Source of the DNA: Flavonifractor sp. AGMB03687 | GTDB lineage: Bacteria; Bacillota; Clostridia; Oscillospirales; Oscillospiraceae | Direction: 5' to 3' | DNA: 64,000 nucleotides | Assembly (NCBI RefSeq): GCF_017811815.1 | Contig: NZ_JADKZI010000001.1 | Coordinates: 62,001 to 126,000 of the forward strand | Shown: positions 55,925-64,000 of the stretch, piece by piece | Numbering within the stretch: position 1 is the stretch's first letter | How the letters are laid out: every line of letters begins with the position of its first letter | Position numbers and translations under genes: made by a program | Notes under the pieces: model-generated | The model's input: only the letters and a program-made list of their open reading frames with translations | Databases searched by the model: none | Told to the model about the DNA's origin: nothing

Positions 55925-57114
55925 AAGTCTATCTCGTCGGCATGGGCATGGGCGCCCCCGAGACCATGACGGTGTGGGCGCTGGAGGCCGTCAAGGAGTG
56001 CTCCACCCTGGTGGGCGCCCCCCGGCTGCTGGAGCGCTTCCAGGAGAGCCACACCTGCGTCCCCCTCATCGCCGGGAATGATATCGCCGAATACATCGAA
56101 CAGCAGCAGGAGGGCCCCATCGGGGTGCTCCTGTCCGGGGACACCGGCTTCTACAGCGGAGCCAAAAAGCTGTGGACCCTGCTGGGCAACCACCAGGTGG
56201 TCACCATCCCCGGCATCTCCTCCCTCAGCTACTTCTGTGCCAAGCTGCACACCAGCTGGCAGGACGTGAAGATCGTCAGCGCCCACGGCCGCAGCCACAA
56301 TGTGGTGGGGGAGATCCAGCGCAACAGCCGGACCTTCGCCCTCACCGGCGGGGCCACCAAGGCGGAGGACATCTGCAAGGAGCTGACCCGGCGGGGCCTG
56401 GGCAACGTCACCGTCTCGGTGGGAGAGCGGCTGAGCTACCCCGACGAGCGGGTGGTCACCGGCACCGCGGCGGAGCTGGCGGAGCAGTCCTTTGCCGACC
56501 TGTCGGTGGTGCTGGCTGAGAACCCCGACCCGGTGGTGCGGCCCTTCAACTCCCCCGGCCTGCCCGACGGAGCCTTCCTCCGGGGGGACGTGCCCATGAC
56601 CAAGGAGGAGGTGCGTACCCTGGCCATCTCCAAGCTGCGGCTGGAGGAGCACCATGTGGTGTGGGATGTGGGCGCCGGTACCGGCTCGGTATCGGTGGAG
56701 TGCGCCCTGGCCTGCCCCGCCGGGCAGGTGTACGCCGTGGAAAAGAAAGAGGAGGCCCTGGCCCTGCTGGCGGAGAATAAGGCCCGGTTCCACACCAACA
56801 ATCTGGTGATGGTGCCCGGCACCGCCCCGGCGGCCCTCCAGGACCTGCCTGCCCCTGACCGGGTCTTTCTGGGTGGCACCTCCGGCGAGCTGGAGGAGAT
56901 TCTGAACATCATCTTCCGGAAAAATCCTGCCGCCCGGGTGGTGTGTACCGCCGTCACCCTGGAGACGGTGGCTGAGGCCGCCCGGCTCTTCGCCCCTCTG
57001 GAGGGGGCGGATATGGTGCAGATGGCCGCCACCCGCACCCGTAAGGCGGGCCGGTATCACCTGATGGACGCCCAGAATCCGGTGTGGATCTTCTCCGGGG
57101 AGGGACGGCCATGA
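55921..57114 (+). CDS. cbiET: precorrin-6Y C5,15-methyltransferase, CbiE-CbiT fusion
   Basis: 397 aa. Residues ~1-200 are the CbiE methylase (VYLVGMGMGAPETMTV, LLSGDTGFYSGAKKL); ~210-390 are CbiT (WDVGAGTGSVSVECALACPA), which methylates C15 and decarboxylates the C12 side chain. The two are separate proteins in Salmonella and fused in CobL, as here. Overlaps cbiJ and cbiA by 4 nt each. Confidence 0.94.
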   Translation: MKVYLVGMGMGAPETMTVWALEAVKECSTLVGAPRLLERFQESHTCVPLIAGNDIAEYIEQQQEGPIGVLLSGDTGFYSGAKKLWTLLGNHQVVTIPGISSLSYFCAKLHTSWQDVKIVSAHGRSHNVVGEIQRNSRTFALTGGATKAEDICKELTRRGLGNVTVSVGERLSYPDERVVTGTAAELAEQSFADLSVVLAENPDPVVRPFNSPGLPDGAFLRGDVPMTKEEVRTLAISKLRLEEHHVVWDVGAGTGSVSVECALACPAGQVYAVEKKEEALALLAENKARFHTNNLVMVPGTAPAALQDLPAPDRVFLGGTSGELEEILNIIFRKNPAARVVCTAVTLETVAEAARLFAPLEGADMVQMAATRTRKAGRYHLMDAQNPVWIFSGEGRP

Positions 57115-58478
57115 GTACCCCACGGCTGCTGCTATGCGCCCCCGCCAGCGGAGGGGGTAAGACCACCGTCACCTGCGCCCTTTTGCAGGCCCTGATGGAT
57201 CGAAACCTGAATCCCGTGGCCTTTAAATGCGGCCCGGACTACATCGACCCCATGTTCCACAGCAAGGTCATCGGGGCCAAGAGCCGCAACCTGGACCTGT
57301 TCTTCCTGGGGGAGGACCGCACCCGGTCCCTGCTGGAGCAGAACAGCGTGGGGTCCGGCCTGGCCCTCATCGAGGGAGTCATGGGCTACTACGACGGCAT
57401 CGCCATGAGCCATGAGGCCAGCGCCTACCACCTGACCAAAGCCACATCCACCCCGGCGGTGCTGGTGGTGGACGGCCGGGGAAGCGCCCTCACCCTGTCC
57501 GCCGTGGTCCACGGCCTGAAAAACTTCCGGCCGGACAGCGGCATTCAGGGTGTGATTTTAAACCGGGTGTCCCCCATGCTCTACCCCCGGCTGAAGGAGT
57601 GTATCGAGGGGGAGACCGGCGTTACCGTGTACGGCTTCCTGCCCAGCCTGCCCGACTGCGCGCTGGAGAGCCGCCACCTGGGCCTGGTCACCGCCGACGA
57701 GGTGGCGGGACTGAAGGAAAAGCTGAAAAAGCTGGCCGCCCAGGCGGAGCAGACCATTGACCTGGACGGCCTGCTGGCCCTGGCCGCCTCCGCCCCTGAC
57801 CTGAACGCCGGACCTCTGGCTCTGCCGGAGCTGGTGGAGGGAGCGCCGGTGATTGCCGTGGCTCGTGACAAGGCCTTCTGCTTCTATTATGCCGATGGCC
57901 TGGAGCTGTTGGAGAAGCTGGGGGCTAAGCTGGTGGAGTTCTCCCCCCTGAAGGACCAGGCCCTGCCGGAAGGTACCTGCGGACTCTACCTGGGGGGCGG
58001 CTACCCGGAGCTGCTGGCGGAGCAGCTCAGTCAAAACACCGCCATGTTGTCCGCCATCCGGAACGCGGTGGCGGGCGGCCTGCCCACCGTGGCCGAGTGC
58101 GGCGGCTTCCTCTACCTCCATGAGAGGCTGGAGGATACCAATGGAACAGACTGGCCCATGGCGGGCGTCATTCCCGGCCGGGCCTGGAATACCGGTAAGC
58201 TGGGCCGGTTCGGCTATGTGACCCTTACCGCCCGGACCGACGGCCTGCTGTGCGGGGCGGGAGAAGAACTGCCCGCCCACGAGTTCCACTACTGGGACAG
58301 CCAGCAGCCCGGCGACCGCTTCCGGGCACAAAAGCCTTTGAGCAACCGTGGCTGGGACTGCGGCGTCCATACCCCTACCCTGTACGCCGGCTTCCCCCAC
58401 TTTCATTTCTGCGCCAAACCCGATATGGCCCGTAATTTCGTGGCGGCGGCCCGCCGCTACAAGGAGGAATCGCTATGA
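57111..58478 (+). CDS. cbiA: cobyrinic acid a,c-diamide synthase
   Basis: 455 aa. Amidates the a and c side chains using glutamine and ATP. P-loop CAPASGGGKTTVTCALL at the N terminus, GVMGYYDG near residue 92, and a class I glutaminase-like domain with GGGYPELLAEQLSQN and the nucleophile Cys in VAECGGFLYLHE. Starts at ATG 57111 inside the cbiET stop; overlaps cobT by 4 nt. Confidence 0.95.
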   Translation: MSTPRLLLCAPASGGGKTTVTCALLQALMDRNLNPVAFKCGPDYIDPMFHSKVIGAKSRNLDLFFLGEDRTRSLLEQNSVGSGLALIEGVMGYYDGIAMSHEASAYHLTKATSTPAVLVVDGRGSALTLSAVVHGLKNFRPDSGIQGVILNRVSPMLYPRLKECIEGETGVTVYGFLPSLPDCALESRHLGLVTADEVAGLKEKLKKLAAQAEQTIDLDGLLALAASAPDLNAGPLALPELVEGAPVIAVARDKAFCFYYADGLELLEKLGAKLVEFSPLKDQALPEGTCGLYLGGGYPELLAEQLSQNTAMLSAIRNAVAGGLPTVAECGGFLYLHERLEDTNGTDWPMAGVIPGRAWNTGKLGRFGYVTLTARTDGLLCGAGEELPAHEFHYWDSQQPGDRFRAQKPLSNRGWDCGVHTPTLYAGFPHFHFCAKPDMARNFVAAARRYKEESL

Positions 58479-59533
58479 CACTGGAAGAAGTGGTCCGTTC
58501 CATTATCCCCGCCGATCAGAACGCGGCGGCACAGGCCAAGGCCCGCTGGGACTCCATCGCCAAGCCCCTGGGCAGCCTGGGCGCTCTGGAGAGCGCGGTG
58601 ATCCGCATGGCGGCCATCACCGGCACCCCCGATGTGGACATCTCCAAGCGGGCGGTGGTGGTGATGTGCGCCGACAACGGCGTGGTGGCCGACGGAGTCA
58701 CCCAGACCGGGCAGGAGGTCACCGCCATTGTGGCGGAAAACATGTCCACCGGTGACACCAGTGTCTGCGCCATGGGCCGGGCCGCCGGGGTGGAGATCGT
58801 GCCGGTGGATATCGGCGTGGCCAACCCACTCCACGGTGAGCGGATCCTGCAGAAGAACATCCGCCGGGGTACCGCCAACCTGTCCCAGGGTCCTGCCATG
58901 ACCCGGGAGGAGGCCGAGCGGGCTGTGCTGGTGGGTGTGGAAGTGGCCCGGGACCTGTGCGCCAACGGCGTCAAGCTGCTGGGCACCGGCGAGATGGGCA
59001 TTGGCAACACCACCACTTCCTCCGCCGTGGCTTCGGTGTTTTTGAACAAGGAGCCCGAGGTCATGACCGGCCGGGGCGCCGGTCTGTCCAGTGAAGGCCT
59101 GGTGCGGAAAATCCACGCCATCGAGCGGGGCATCGCGGTGAACCAGCCCGACTCCAACGATCCCATGGACGTGCTCCATAAAGTGGGCGGCCTGGATCTG
59201 GCGGGCCTGGCGGGCGTGTTCCTGGGCGGCGCTCTGTGCCATGTGCCGGTGCTGGTGGACGGCTTCATCTCCTCGGTGGCCGCCCTTATCGCCGCCCGCA
59301 TCTGCCCCACCTGCAAGGATTACATGCTGGGTTCCCACGCCTCCGACGAGCCCGCCAGCAAGCTGGTGCTGGGCGAGCTGGGCCTGGAGCCCTTCCTCTA
59401 CGCCGGTATGCGGCTGGGTGAGGGCACCGGCGCGGTGGCGGTAATGCCCCTGCTGGACATGGGCCTGGCGGTGTATCGGGAGATGACCACCTTTGAGGCC
59501 GCGGATATTGAGGCCTATCAACCGTTGACCTAA
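58475..59533 (+). CDS. cobT: nicotinate-nucleotide--dimethylbenzimidazole phosphoribosyltransferase
   Basis: 352 aa. Activates the lower-ligand base as its alpha-ribotide. KPLGSLGALESAVIRMAAI, CADNGVVADGVTQTG, GMGIGNTTTSSAVA-type block (EMGIGNTTTSSAVA) and the C-terminal GEGTGAVAVMPLLDM with the catalytic Glu are all present. No 5,6-dimethylbenzimidazole synthesis (bza) genes are seen, so the base may be salvaged or a different benzimidazole/purine. Overlaps cbiA by 4 nt; a 41-nt gap follows. Confidence 0.95.
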   Translation: MTLEEVVRSIIPADQNAAAQAKARWDSIAKPLGSLGALESAVIRMAAITGTPDVDISKRAVVVMCADNGVVADGVTQTGQEVTAIVAENMSTGDTSVCAMGRAAGVEIVPVDIGVANPLHGERILQKNIRRGTANLSQGPAMTREEAERAVLVGVEVARDLCANGVKLLGTGEMGIGNTTTSSAVASVFLNKEPEVMTGRGAGLSSEGLVRKIHAIERGIAVNQPDSNDPMDVLHKVGGLDLAGLAGVFLGGALCHVPVLVDGFISSVAALIAARICPTCKDYMLGSHASDEPASKLVLGELGLEPFLYAGMRLGEGTGAVAVMPLLDMGLAVYREMTTFEAADIEAYQPLT

Positions 59534-59574
59534 GAGCCGGATACCGAACGGCTTCCATGAAAGGAGGAATCACC

Positions 59575-60096
59575 ATGTTAATCCTGGTTTCCGGCGGCTC
59601 GGCCAGCGGGAAGTCGGAATTTGCCGAGGGCCTGGTGACCTCCTCCGGCCTGGAAAAGAGGATCTACCTGGCCACCATGCAGGTGTGGGACGCCGAAAGT
59701 GTCCGCCGGGTGGAGCGCCACCGGCAGATGCGGGCCGGGAAGGGCTTTGAGACGGTGGAGTGCCCCACCGGTCTGGCGGACGCCGTTCTGCCCACCGGCT
59801 GTGCCGTGCTGCTGGAGGACCTGTCCAACCTGTGCGCCAACGAGTACTTTTCCCCCGACGGAAAGGATGACGCTCTGGAACGGGTGCTCTCCGGCATCTG
59901 CAAGGCGGCGGAGCAGGCAGAGCTGCTGGTGGTGGTCACCAACGAGCTCTTCTCCGACGGAATGGATTACGACCCCGTCACTCTGGACTATTTGTCGGTG
60001 CTGGGGGAGCTGAATCGCCGGGTAGCCGCCCTGGCGGGACAGGTTTACGAAGTGGTGTGCAGCATCCCCGTGGCGTGGAAAGGAGAACGTGCGTGA
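59575..60096 (+). CDS. cobU: adenosylcobinamide kinase/guanylyltransferase-like protein (CobU, first copy)
   Basis: 173 aa. P-loop VSGGSASGKSEFAE at the N terminus and RVERHRQMR (the usual R-x-x-x-H/R-x-x-R block), as in CobU, which phosphorylates adenosylcobinamide and adds GMP. The usual NEVG-x-GIVP and R-x-F-R-D-x-x-G region is changed: it reads VVTNELFSDGMDYDPVTLDY. A second CobU-like gene at 60857 keeps that region but has a damaged P-loop, so function may be split. AAAGGAGG precedes ATG 59575. Confidence 0.88.
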   Translation: MLILVSGGSASGKSEFAEGLVTSSGLEKRIYLATMQVWDAESVRRVERHRQMRAGKGFETVECPTGLADAVLPTGCAVLLEDLSNLCANEYFSPDGKDDALERVLSGICKAAEQAELLVVVTNELFSDGMDYDPVTLDYLSVLGELNRRVAALAGQVYEVVCSIPVAWKGERA

Positions 60097-60860
60097 AAAG
60101 TCTCATCATTGCCTTTGCCATGTACTCCAAGGTCCCCATGCCAAGGGTAGACTGGGAGAAGAAGGCTCTGTCCTGGGCCCTGTGCTGGTTCCCCCTGGTG
60201 GGGGCGGTCATCGGCGCGGTGCTGTACGGCTGGATGGCCCTGGCACGGTATCTGGGCTTCGGCCCCCTCTTCTTCGCCGCCTTCGCCCTGCTCATCCCTA
60301 TCGCCCTCAGCGGCGGCATCCATCTGGACGGCTTCTGCGATACCTGCGACGCCCTGTCCTCTCACCAGACCAGGGAGCGCAAGCTGGAAATTTTGAAGGA
60401 CTCCCACACCGGGGCCTTCGCCATCATTTGCTGCGGCCTCTACCTGCTGGTGTTCTTCGCCTGCTGGAGTGAGGTGGCGGCGGCGGGACGGGCCGCCCTG
60501 GTACTGGCGTTGGGGCCGGTGCTCTCCCGCAGCCTGTCGGGCCTCTTTGCCGTCACCCTGCCCAACGCCCGGGGTACCGGTCTGCTGGCCACCTTTACCG
60601 ACACTATGGACACCGCCAAGGCCCGTGGCGTCATGGTGATCTGGGTGGTGGCCTGCGTGGCCGTCCTGCTGTGGCTGGACCTGTGGACCGGCGGCGCCGC
60701 CCTGCTGGGGGCGGGACTGGCCTGCCTGTACTATCGGGTCATGAGCCAGCGGCAGTTTGGGGGCGTTACCGGCGATCTGGCCGGATTCTTCCTCCAGATC
60801 TGCGAGCTGGCTATGGTGCTGATGGTGGCTGTGGTCCAGAAGATCGAGGTGTTGGTATGA
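60093..60860 (+). CDS. cobS: adenosylcobinamide-GDP ribazoletransferase (cobalamin synthase)
   Basis: 255 aa, integral membrane enzyme with about 6-7 helices that joins adenosylcobinamide-GDP and alpha-ribazole(-phosphate). FAMYSKVPMPRVDW opens it; LSGGIHLDGFCDTCDALSSH is the conserved catalytic block, with REILKDSHTG-type block KLEILKDSHTGAFA and GGVTGDLAGFFLQ near the end. Start GTG 60093 overlaps the cobU stop by 4 nt. Confidence 0.94.
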   Translation: MKSLIIAFAMYSKVPMPRVDWEKKALSWALCWFPLVGAVIGAVLYGWMALARYLGFGPLFFAAFALLIPIALSGGIHLDGFCDTCDALSSHQTRERKLEILKDSHTGAFAIICCGLYLLVFFACWSEVAAAGRAALVLALGPVLSRSLSGLFAVTLPNARGTGLLATFTDTMDTAKARGVMVIWVVACVAVLLWLDLWTGGAALLGAGLACLYYRVMSQRQFGGVTGDLAGFFLQICELAMVLMVAVVQKIEVLV

Positions 60861-61213
60861 TACTCATTATCGGCGGCGCGGGCCAGGGCAAGCTGGACTA
60901 CGTGCTGCAAAAAACGGGATATACCCCCGACCAGGTGGCCCATACCCCGGAGGAGGCCAAAACCAAGCCGATCTTTGACGATCTGGAGCAGTGGCCCCAC
61001 CTGGACGAGGAGGAGCTGCTGACCGCCAACCCCAACCTGATCCTCATCTGCGATGAGGTGGGCTGCGGCGTGGTGCCCATCGACCCGGACCAGCGGGCCT
61101 GGCGGGAGGACGTGGGGCGGCTGTGCTGCCGTCTGGCCAAGCGGGCGGAGCGGGTGGAGCGCATTTTCTGCGGCCTGCCCATGCCCCTGAAAGGAGACAA
61201 ACCATGGAACTGA
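60857..61213 (+). CDS. truncated second CobU-like protein
   Basis: 118 aa, about 50 residues shorter than CobU. The P-loop is IIGGAGQGKLDYV: the Lys is kept, but the following Ser/Thr is Leu. The C-terminal half fits CobU well: ICDEVGCGVVPIDPDQRAWR then EDVGRLCCRLAKRAERVERI and GLPMPLK. The middle His/Arg block is missing. It complements the first copy, whose P-loop is intact but whose EVG region is altered. ATG 60857 overlaps cobS by 4 nt; its end overlaps cobC by 10 nt. Could be a partner subunit or a decaying paralog. Confidence 0.8.
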   Translation: MILIIGGAGQGKLDYVLQKTGYTPDQVAHTPEEAKTKPIFDDLEQWPHLDEEELLTANPNLILICDEVGCGVVPIDPDQRAWREDVGRLCCRLAKRAERVERIFCGLPMPLKGDKPWN

Positions 61214-61800
61214 TCCTCATCCGTCATGGAACCACCCAGGGCAACCTGGAAAAGCGCTTTGTGGGTACCCTGGATGTACCGCTCACCCCCCAGGGGGAGG
61301 AGCTGGCCCGTAAAGTGGGGCCCACTCTGCCCCGTGTGGAGCACATCTACCGCTCCCCTCTGATGCGGTGCCGTCAGACGGCGGAGCTGCTGTGGCCGGG
61401 GGTGGAGACCACCGTGATCGAAGAGCTGCGGGAGACCGACTTCGGCCCCTTTGAGGGGAAAAACCACGAGGAGCTGAAGGACGATCCCTTGTATCAGGCC
61501 TGGATCGGCCAGCCCGGTACCCACCTGAACTTTGCGGCCATGCCGGTGGGCGAGACCGCCGAGCAGGTGGTGGAGCGGGTGTCCATCGGCCTCGGGAAGC
61601 TGGCCAAGGACGCCGCCACCCGGGGCTTTGAACGGGTGGGCGTGGTGTCCCACGGCGGGGCGCTGATGGGCCTGCTGTCCAAATATGGCCGCCCAGAGCG
61701 GGAGTATTACGGCTGGATGTGCCCCAACTGCGGCGGCTTCCGTATGGCGCTGGACCCGGACACCCTGGAGCTGACGGTACTGGAGGAATATAAGGGATGA
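61204..61800 (+). CDS. cobC: alpha-ribazole phosphatase-like histidine phosphatase
   Basis: 198 aa, phosphoglycerate-mutase superfamily. LIRHGTTQGNLEKRF carries the phospho-His, ELRETDFGPFEGKNHEEL the acid residues and VVSHGGALMGLL the second His. In this operon it should remove phosphate from alpha-ribazole-5'-phosphate or adenosylcobalamin-5'-phosphate. ATG 61204 lies within the end of the previous gene. Confidence 0.9.
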   Translation: MELILIRHGTTQGNLEKRFVGTLDVPLTPQGEELARKVGPTLPRVEHIYRSPLMRCRQTAELLWPGVETTVIEELRETDFGPFEGKNHEELKDDPLYQAWIGQPGTHLNFAAMPVGETAEQVVERVSIGLGKLAKDAATRGFERVGVVSHGGALMGLLSKYGRPEREYYGWMCPNCGGFRMALDPDTLELTVLEEYKG

Positions 61801-62774
61801 GTTGGTGGATCAGTCATCTGACGGCGCTGCTCATTGGCTTCTGCCTGGACCTGCTGCTGGGGGACCCCCACTGGGCCCCCCACCCGGTGCGGGCCATCGG
61901 CGCCCTCATCTCCGTGCTGGAGAAGGGCCTGCGGAAGATCTTCCCCAAGTCCCACGGCGGTGAGCTGGCAGGGGGTGTGGTGCTGGTGCTTCTCACCCTG
62001 TTCATCCCCACCGGCCTGACGGTGCTGCTGCTGTGGGCCTGCTGGCAGGTGAGCCCCTGGCTGGCCCTGGCGGTGGAGAGCGTGGTGAGCTACCAGCTGC
62101 TGGCCACCAAGTCTCTGGCCGCTGAGAGCCGGAAGGTGTACGACGCCCTGAAGACCGGGGACCTGGACAAGGCCCGGTATGCCGTCTCCATGATCGTGGG
62201 CCGGGACACCGACCGGCTGGACGAGGCGGGGGTGACCAAGGCGGCTGTGGAGACGGTGGCGGAGAACGCCTCCGACGGCGTTATCGCCCCCCTCATCTTC
62301 CTGGCCATCGGCGGCGCGCCCCTGGGTATGTTCTATAAGGCGGCCAATACCATGGATTCCATGGTGGGTTATAAAAATGACAAATACCTCTACTTTGGCC
62401 GGGCGGCGGCCAAGTGGGACGATGTGCTCAACTTCCTGCCCGCCCGCATCTCCGGTGTGCTCATGTGCCTGGGGGCTGCGGCGGCGGGGTATGACGGGAA
62501 GAATGCCTGGCGCATCTTCCTGCGGGACCGGAAAAAGCACAAGTCCCCTAACTCCGCCCACACCGAGGCGGCCTGTGCCGGCGCCCTCCAGCTTCAGCTG
62601 GCGGGCCCCAACTGGTACTTCGGCAAGCTGGTGGAAAAGCCCACCATCGGGGATGACCAGCGGCCTCCGGAGCCCCTGGATATCCTGCGCTCGGGCCGGG
62701 TTCTGTACGCCACCGCCTTTTTCGCCCTGCTGCTCTTCTGCGGGGTACCTCTGTTGATTTTATTGTTCCCCTGA
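61797..62774 (+). CDS. cbiB: adenosylcobinamide-phosphate synthase
   Basis: 325 aa, membrane protein with several helices. LLIGFCLDLLLGDPHWAPHP at the start and TVAENASDGVIAPLIFLAIG plus NTMDSMVGYKNDKYLYFG are CbiB signatures. It attaches aminopropanol phosphate to adenosylcobyric acid. Overlaps cobC by 4 nt. A 39-nt gap with a ribosome site follows. Confidence 0.94.
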   Translation: MSWWISHLTALLIGFCLDLLLGDPHWAPHPVRAIGALISVLEKGLRKIFPKSHGGELAGGVVLVLLTLFIPTGLTVLLLWACWQVSPWLALAVESVVSYQLLATKSLAAESRKVYDALKTGDLDKARYAVSMIVGRDTDRLDEAGVTKAAVETVAENASDGVIAPLIFLAIGGAPLGMFYKAANTMDSMVGYKNDKYLYFGRAAAKWDDVLNFLPARISGVLMCLGAAAAGYDGKNAWRIFLRDRKKHKSPNSAHTEAACAGALQLQLAGPNWYFGKLVEKPTIGDDQRPPEPLDILRSGRVLYATAFFALLLFCGVPLLILLFP

Positions 62775-62813
62775 GGGCAAAGGCCCGCAAGGGCCACGAA
62801 AAGGAGCGTTGTT

Positions 62814-63869
62814 ATGCCAGTCTACACCCACGGCGGGGATATCCTCACCGCCCAGGCCGCCTATGGCGGGGAGGTCCTGGACTTTTCCGCCAACCTGAAC
62901 CCCCTGGGGATGCCTGCCCCGGTGGCCGAGGCGGTCCGGCAGGCGGCGGACCAGTCGGCCCGCTACCCGGACCCTCTATGCCGGGACCTGCGGCGGGCCA
63001 TCGCCGCCCACGACGGAGTGGGGGAGGAGCAGGTGGTGTGCGGCAACGGAGCCGCCGACCTGATCTTCCGATTGGTGTTTGCGCTGAAACCGAAAAAGGC
63101 CCTGGTCACCGCACCCGCCTTCTCCGAGTATGAGGAGGCCGTGACCTGCGTGGGCTGCGAGGTGGCCCGGTATGCCCTGGACCAGAGCAGGAACTTCGAC
63201 CTGGATGCTGGCTTCGTGGATGCCATCGGACCGGACACCGACCTGGTGTTCCTGTGTACCCCCAACAACCCCACCGGGCGGCTGATCGATGAGGAACTGC
63301 TGGAAAAAGTGGTGAAGCAGTGCGGCGCTGTGGGCGCGGTGCTGGTGGTGGACGAGTGCTTCCTGCCTCTGGCCACCGGCGGGCCGGGGCTGGCTCCCTG
63401 GCTGGCCCACCACCCCCATCTGGTGCTGCTGCGGGCCTTCACCAAGAGCTACGCCATGGCGGGTCTGCGGCTGGGCTACTGCCTGACGGCCAACGAGGGC
63501 CTGCGGGAGCAGCTGGGCAGGTTCGCCCAGCCCTGGAGCGTGTCCACCCCCGCCCAGGCGGCAGGTGTGGCCGCCCTCACCGGCTGCCCCCACTGGCCGG
63601 AGGAGGGCAGGCGCTTTGTGGAGGAGGCCCGGCCCGGTCTGGCCGCCGGTCTGACGGCGGCGGGCTGTACCGTGATCCCCGGGCAGGCCAACTATCTCCT
63701 GTTTCAGCTGCCCGGTGTCACTGATCTGAAAGAGAAACTGCTGGAGCGGGGCGTCCTGATCCGTTCCTGCTCCAACTACCACGGCCTGGGCCCCGACTGG
63801 TATCGGGTGTGCGTCCGGGGCAAAGAAGAAAACCGGCGGCTGCTGGCCGCCCTCAGCGAGGTGCAGTGA
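62814..63869 (+). CDS. cobD: L-threonine-O-3-phosphate decarboxylase
   Basis: 351 aa, PLP-dependent class II aminotransferase fold. Makes (R)-1-amino-2-propanol phosphate, the linker used by CbiB. THGGDI at the N terminus, [22 protein letters not shown] and the PLP Lys in [14 protein letters not shown] are typical of CobD rather than HisC. The neighbour cbiB supports it. A threonine kinase (pduX-like) is not seen. Confidence 0.93.
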   Translation: MPVYTHGGDILTAQAAYGGEVLDFSANLNPLGMPAPVAEAVRQAADQSARYPDPLCRDLRRAIAAHDGVGEEQVVCGNGAADLIFRLVFALKPKKALVTAPAFSEYEEAVTCVGCEVARYALDQSRNFDLDAGFVDAIGPDTDLVFLCTPNNPTGRLIDEELLEKVVKQCGAVGAVLVVDECFLPLATGGPGLAPWLAHHPHLVLLRAFTKSYAMAGLRLGYCLTANEGLREQLGRFAQPWSVSTPAQAAGVAALTGCPHWPEEGRRFVEEARPGLAAGLTAAGCTVIPGQANYLLFQLPGVTDLKEKLLERGVLIRSCSNYHGLGPDWYRVCVRGKEENRRLLAALSEVQ

Positions 63870-64000
63870 TGGCAAAGGCAATTATGATCCAGGGTACCGC
63901 CTCCAACGCCGGCAAGTCTCTGCTGGCGGCGGGGCTGTGCCGCATCTTCAAGCAGGACGGCTACAAAGTGGCCCCCTTCAAGTCCCAGAACATGGCCCTC
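63869..64000 (+). CDS. cobQ: cobyric acid synthase (3' end outside window)
   Basis: The first 44 codons are visible: [20 protein letters not shown] followed by [20 protein letters not shown] and NMAL. The P-loop GTASNAGKS and the PFKSQNMAL block are diagnostic of CobQ/CbiP, which amidates four side chains of adenosylcobyrinic acid diamide. ATG 63869 overlaps the cobD stop by one base. The rest of the gene lies beyond the window. Confidence 0.93.
   Translation, partial: MAKAIMIQGTASNAGKSLLAAGLCRIFKQDGYKVAPFKSQNMAL

Overview
The window looks like chromosome from a strictly anaerobic, spore-forming, G+C-rich Firmicute of the Oscillospiraceae type (Flavonifractor, Intestinimonas or Lawsonibacter-like; the genus is inference). 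The signs are strong AAAGGAGG ribosome sites, TTGACA/TATAAT promoters, a T-box leader, AbrB, SpmA/SpmB and YlbJ, two sigma-K-type promoters, an anaerobic ribonucleotide reductase activase and an anaerobic (cobalt-early) cobalamin operon. I found no rRNA, tRNA, CRISPR array, prophage or complete insertion sequence. Both window ends cut a gene.

Layout. 0-13.6 kb: end of an SLH-anchored 5'-nucleotidase, a BceAB-type ABC exporter, secG, an XRE regulator, rnr followed by a glycoside hydrolase family 3 lipoprotein, a LytTR/DUF3021 operon with three small membrane proteins, an amino acid permease and asnS. 13.7-16.8 kb (minus): a glycosyltransferase, a choice-of-anchor-A protein with a 65-residue Ser/Thr tract, and a small protein sharing its C-terminal domain. 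Both of the latter have sigma-K-like promoters, so this is probably a spore-surface glycoprotein locus. 16.8-19.0 kb (minus): thrS under a T-box leader that carries an 87-bp insertion. 19.3-25.5 kb (minus): a catabolic cluster of MFS carrier, BKACE enzyme, cyclase-family hydrolase, 3-hydroxyacyl-CoA-dehydrogenase-like enzyme, SDR and cupin, with a divergent HxlR regulator. The two cluster promoters share the same 65-bp architecture.

26.4-34.6 kb: nadE, a split chromate transporter, nrdG, an XRE/small-protein divergent pair, NUDIX hydrolase, TrmN6-like methylase, rsmI, abrB and spmAB. 34.6-40.8 kb: ylbJ, tetR, degV, an AI-2E-family permease and a nifS/nifU pair. 40.8-50.7 kb: a two-component system, a phosphopantetheinyl transferase, a lipid glycosyltransferase plus flippase-like protein, ROK glucokinase and a P-type ATPase. 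Direct repeats of the form TTAAGA-N5-TTAAGA occur in the promoters of the response regulator, glycosyltransferase, ATPase and BceAB genes, which suggests one envelope-stress regulon.

50.7-64 kb: a GNAT acetyltransferase, then a cobalamin riboswitch controlling a tightly overlapped operon cbiD-cobM-cbiG-cobJ-cbiJ-cbiET-cbiA-cobT-cobU-cobS-cobU2-cobC-cbiB-cobD-cobQ (cobQ runs off the end). cbiC, cbiL and the cobaltochelatase are not in the window. Functional assignments rest on motifs read by eye; no database search was run.
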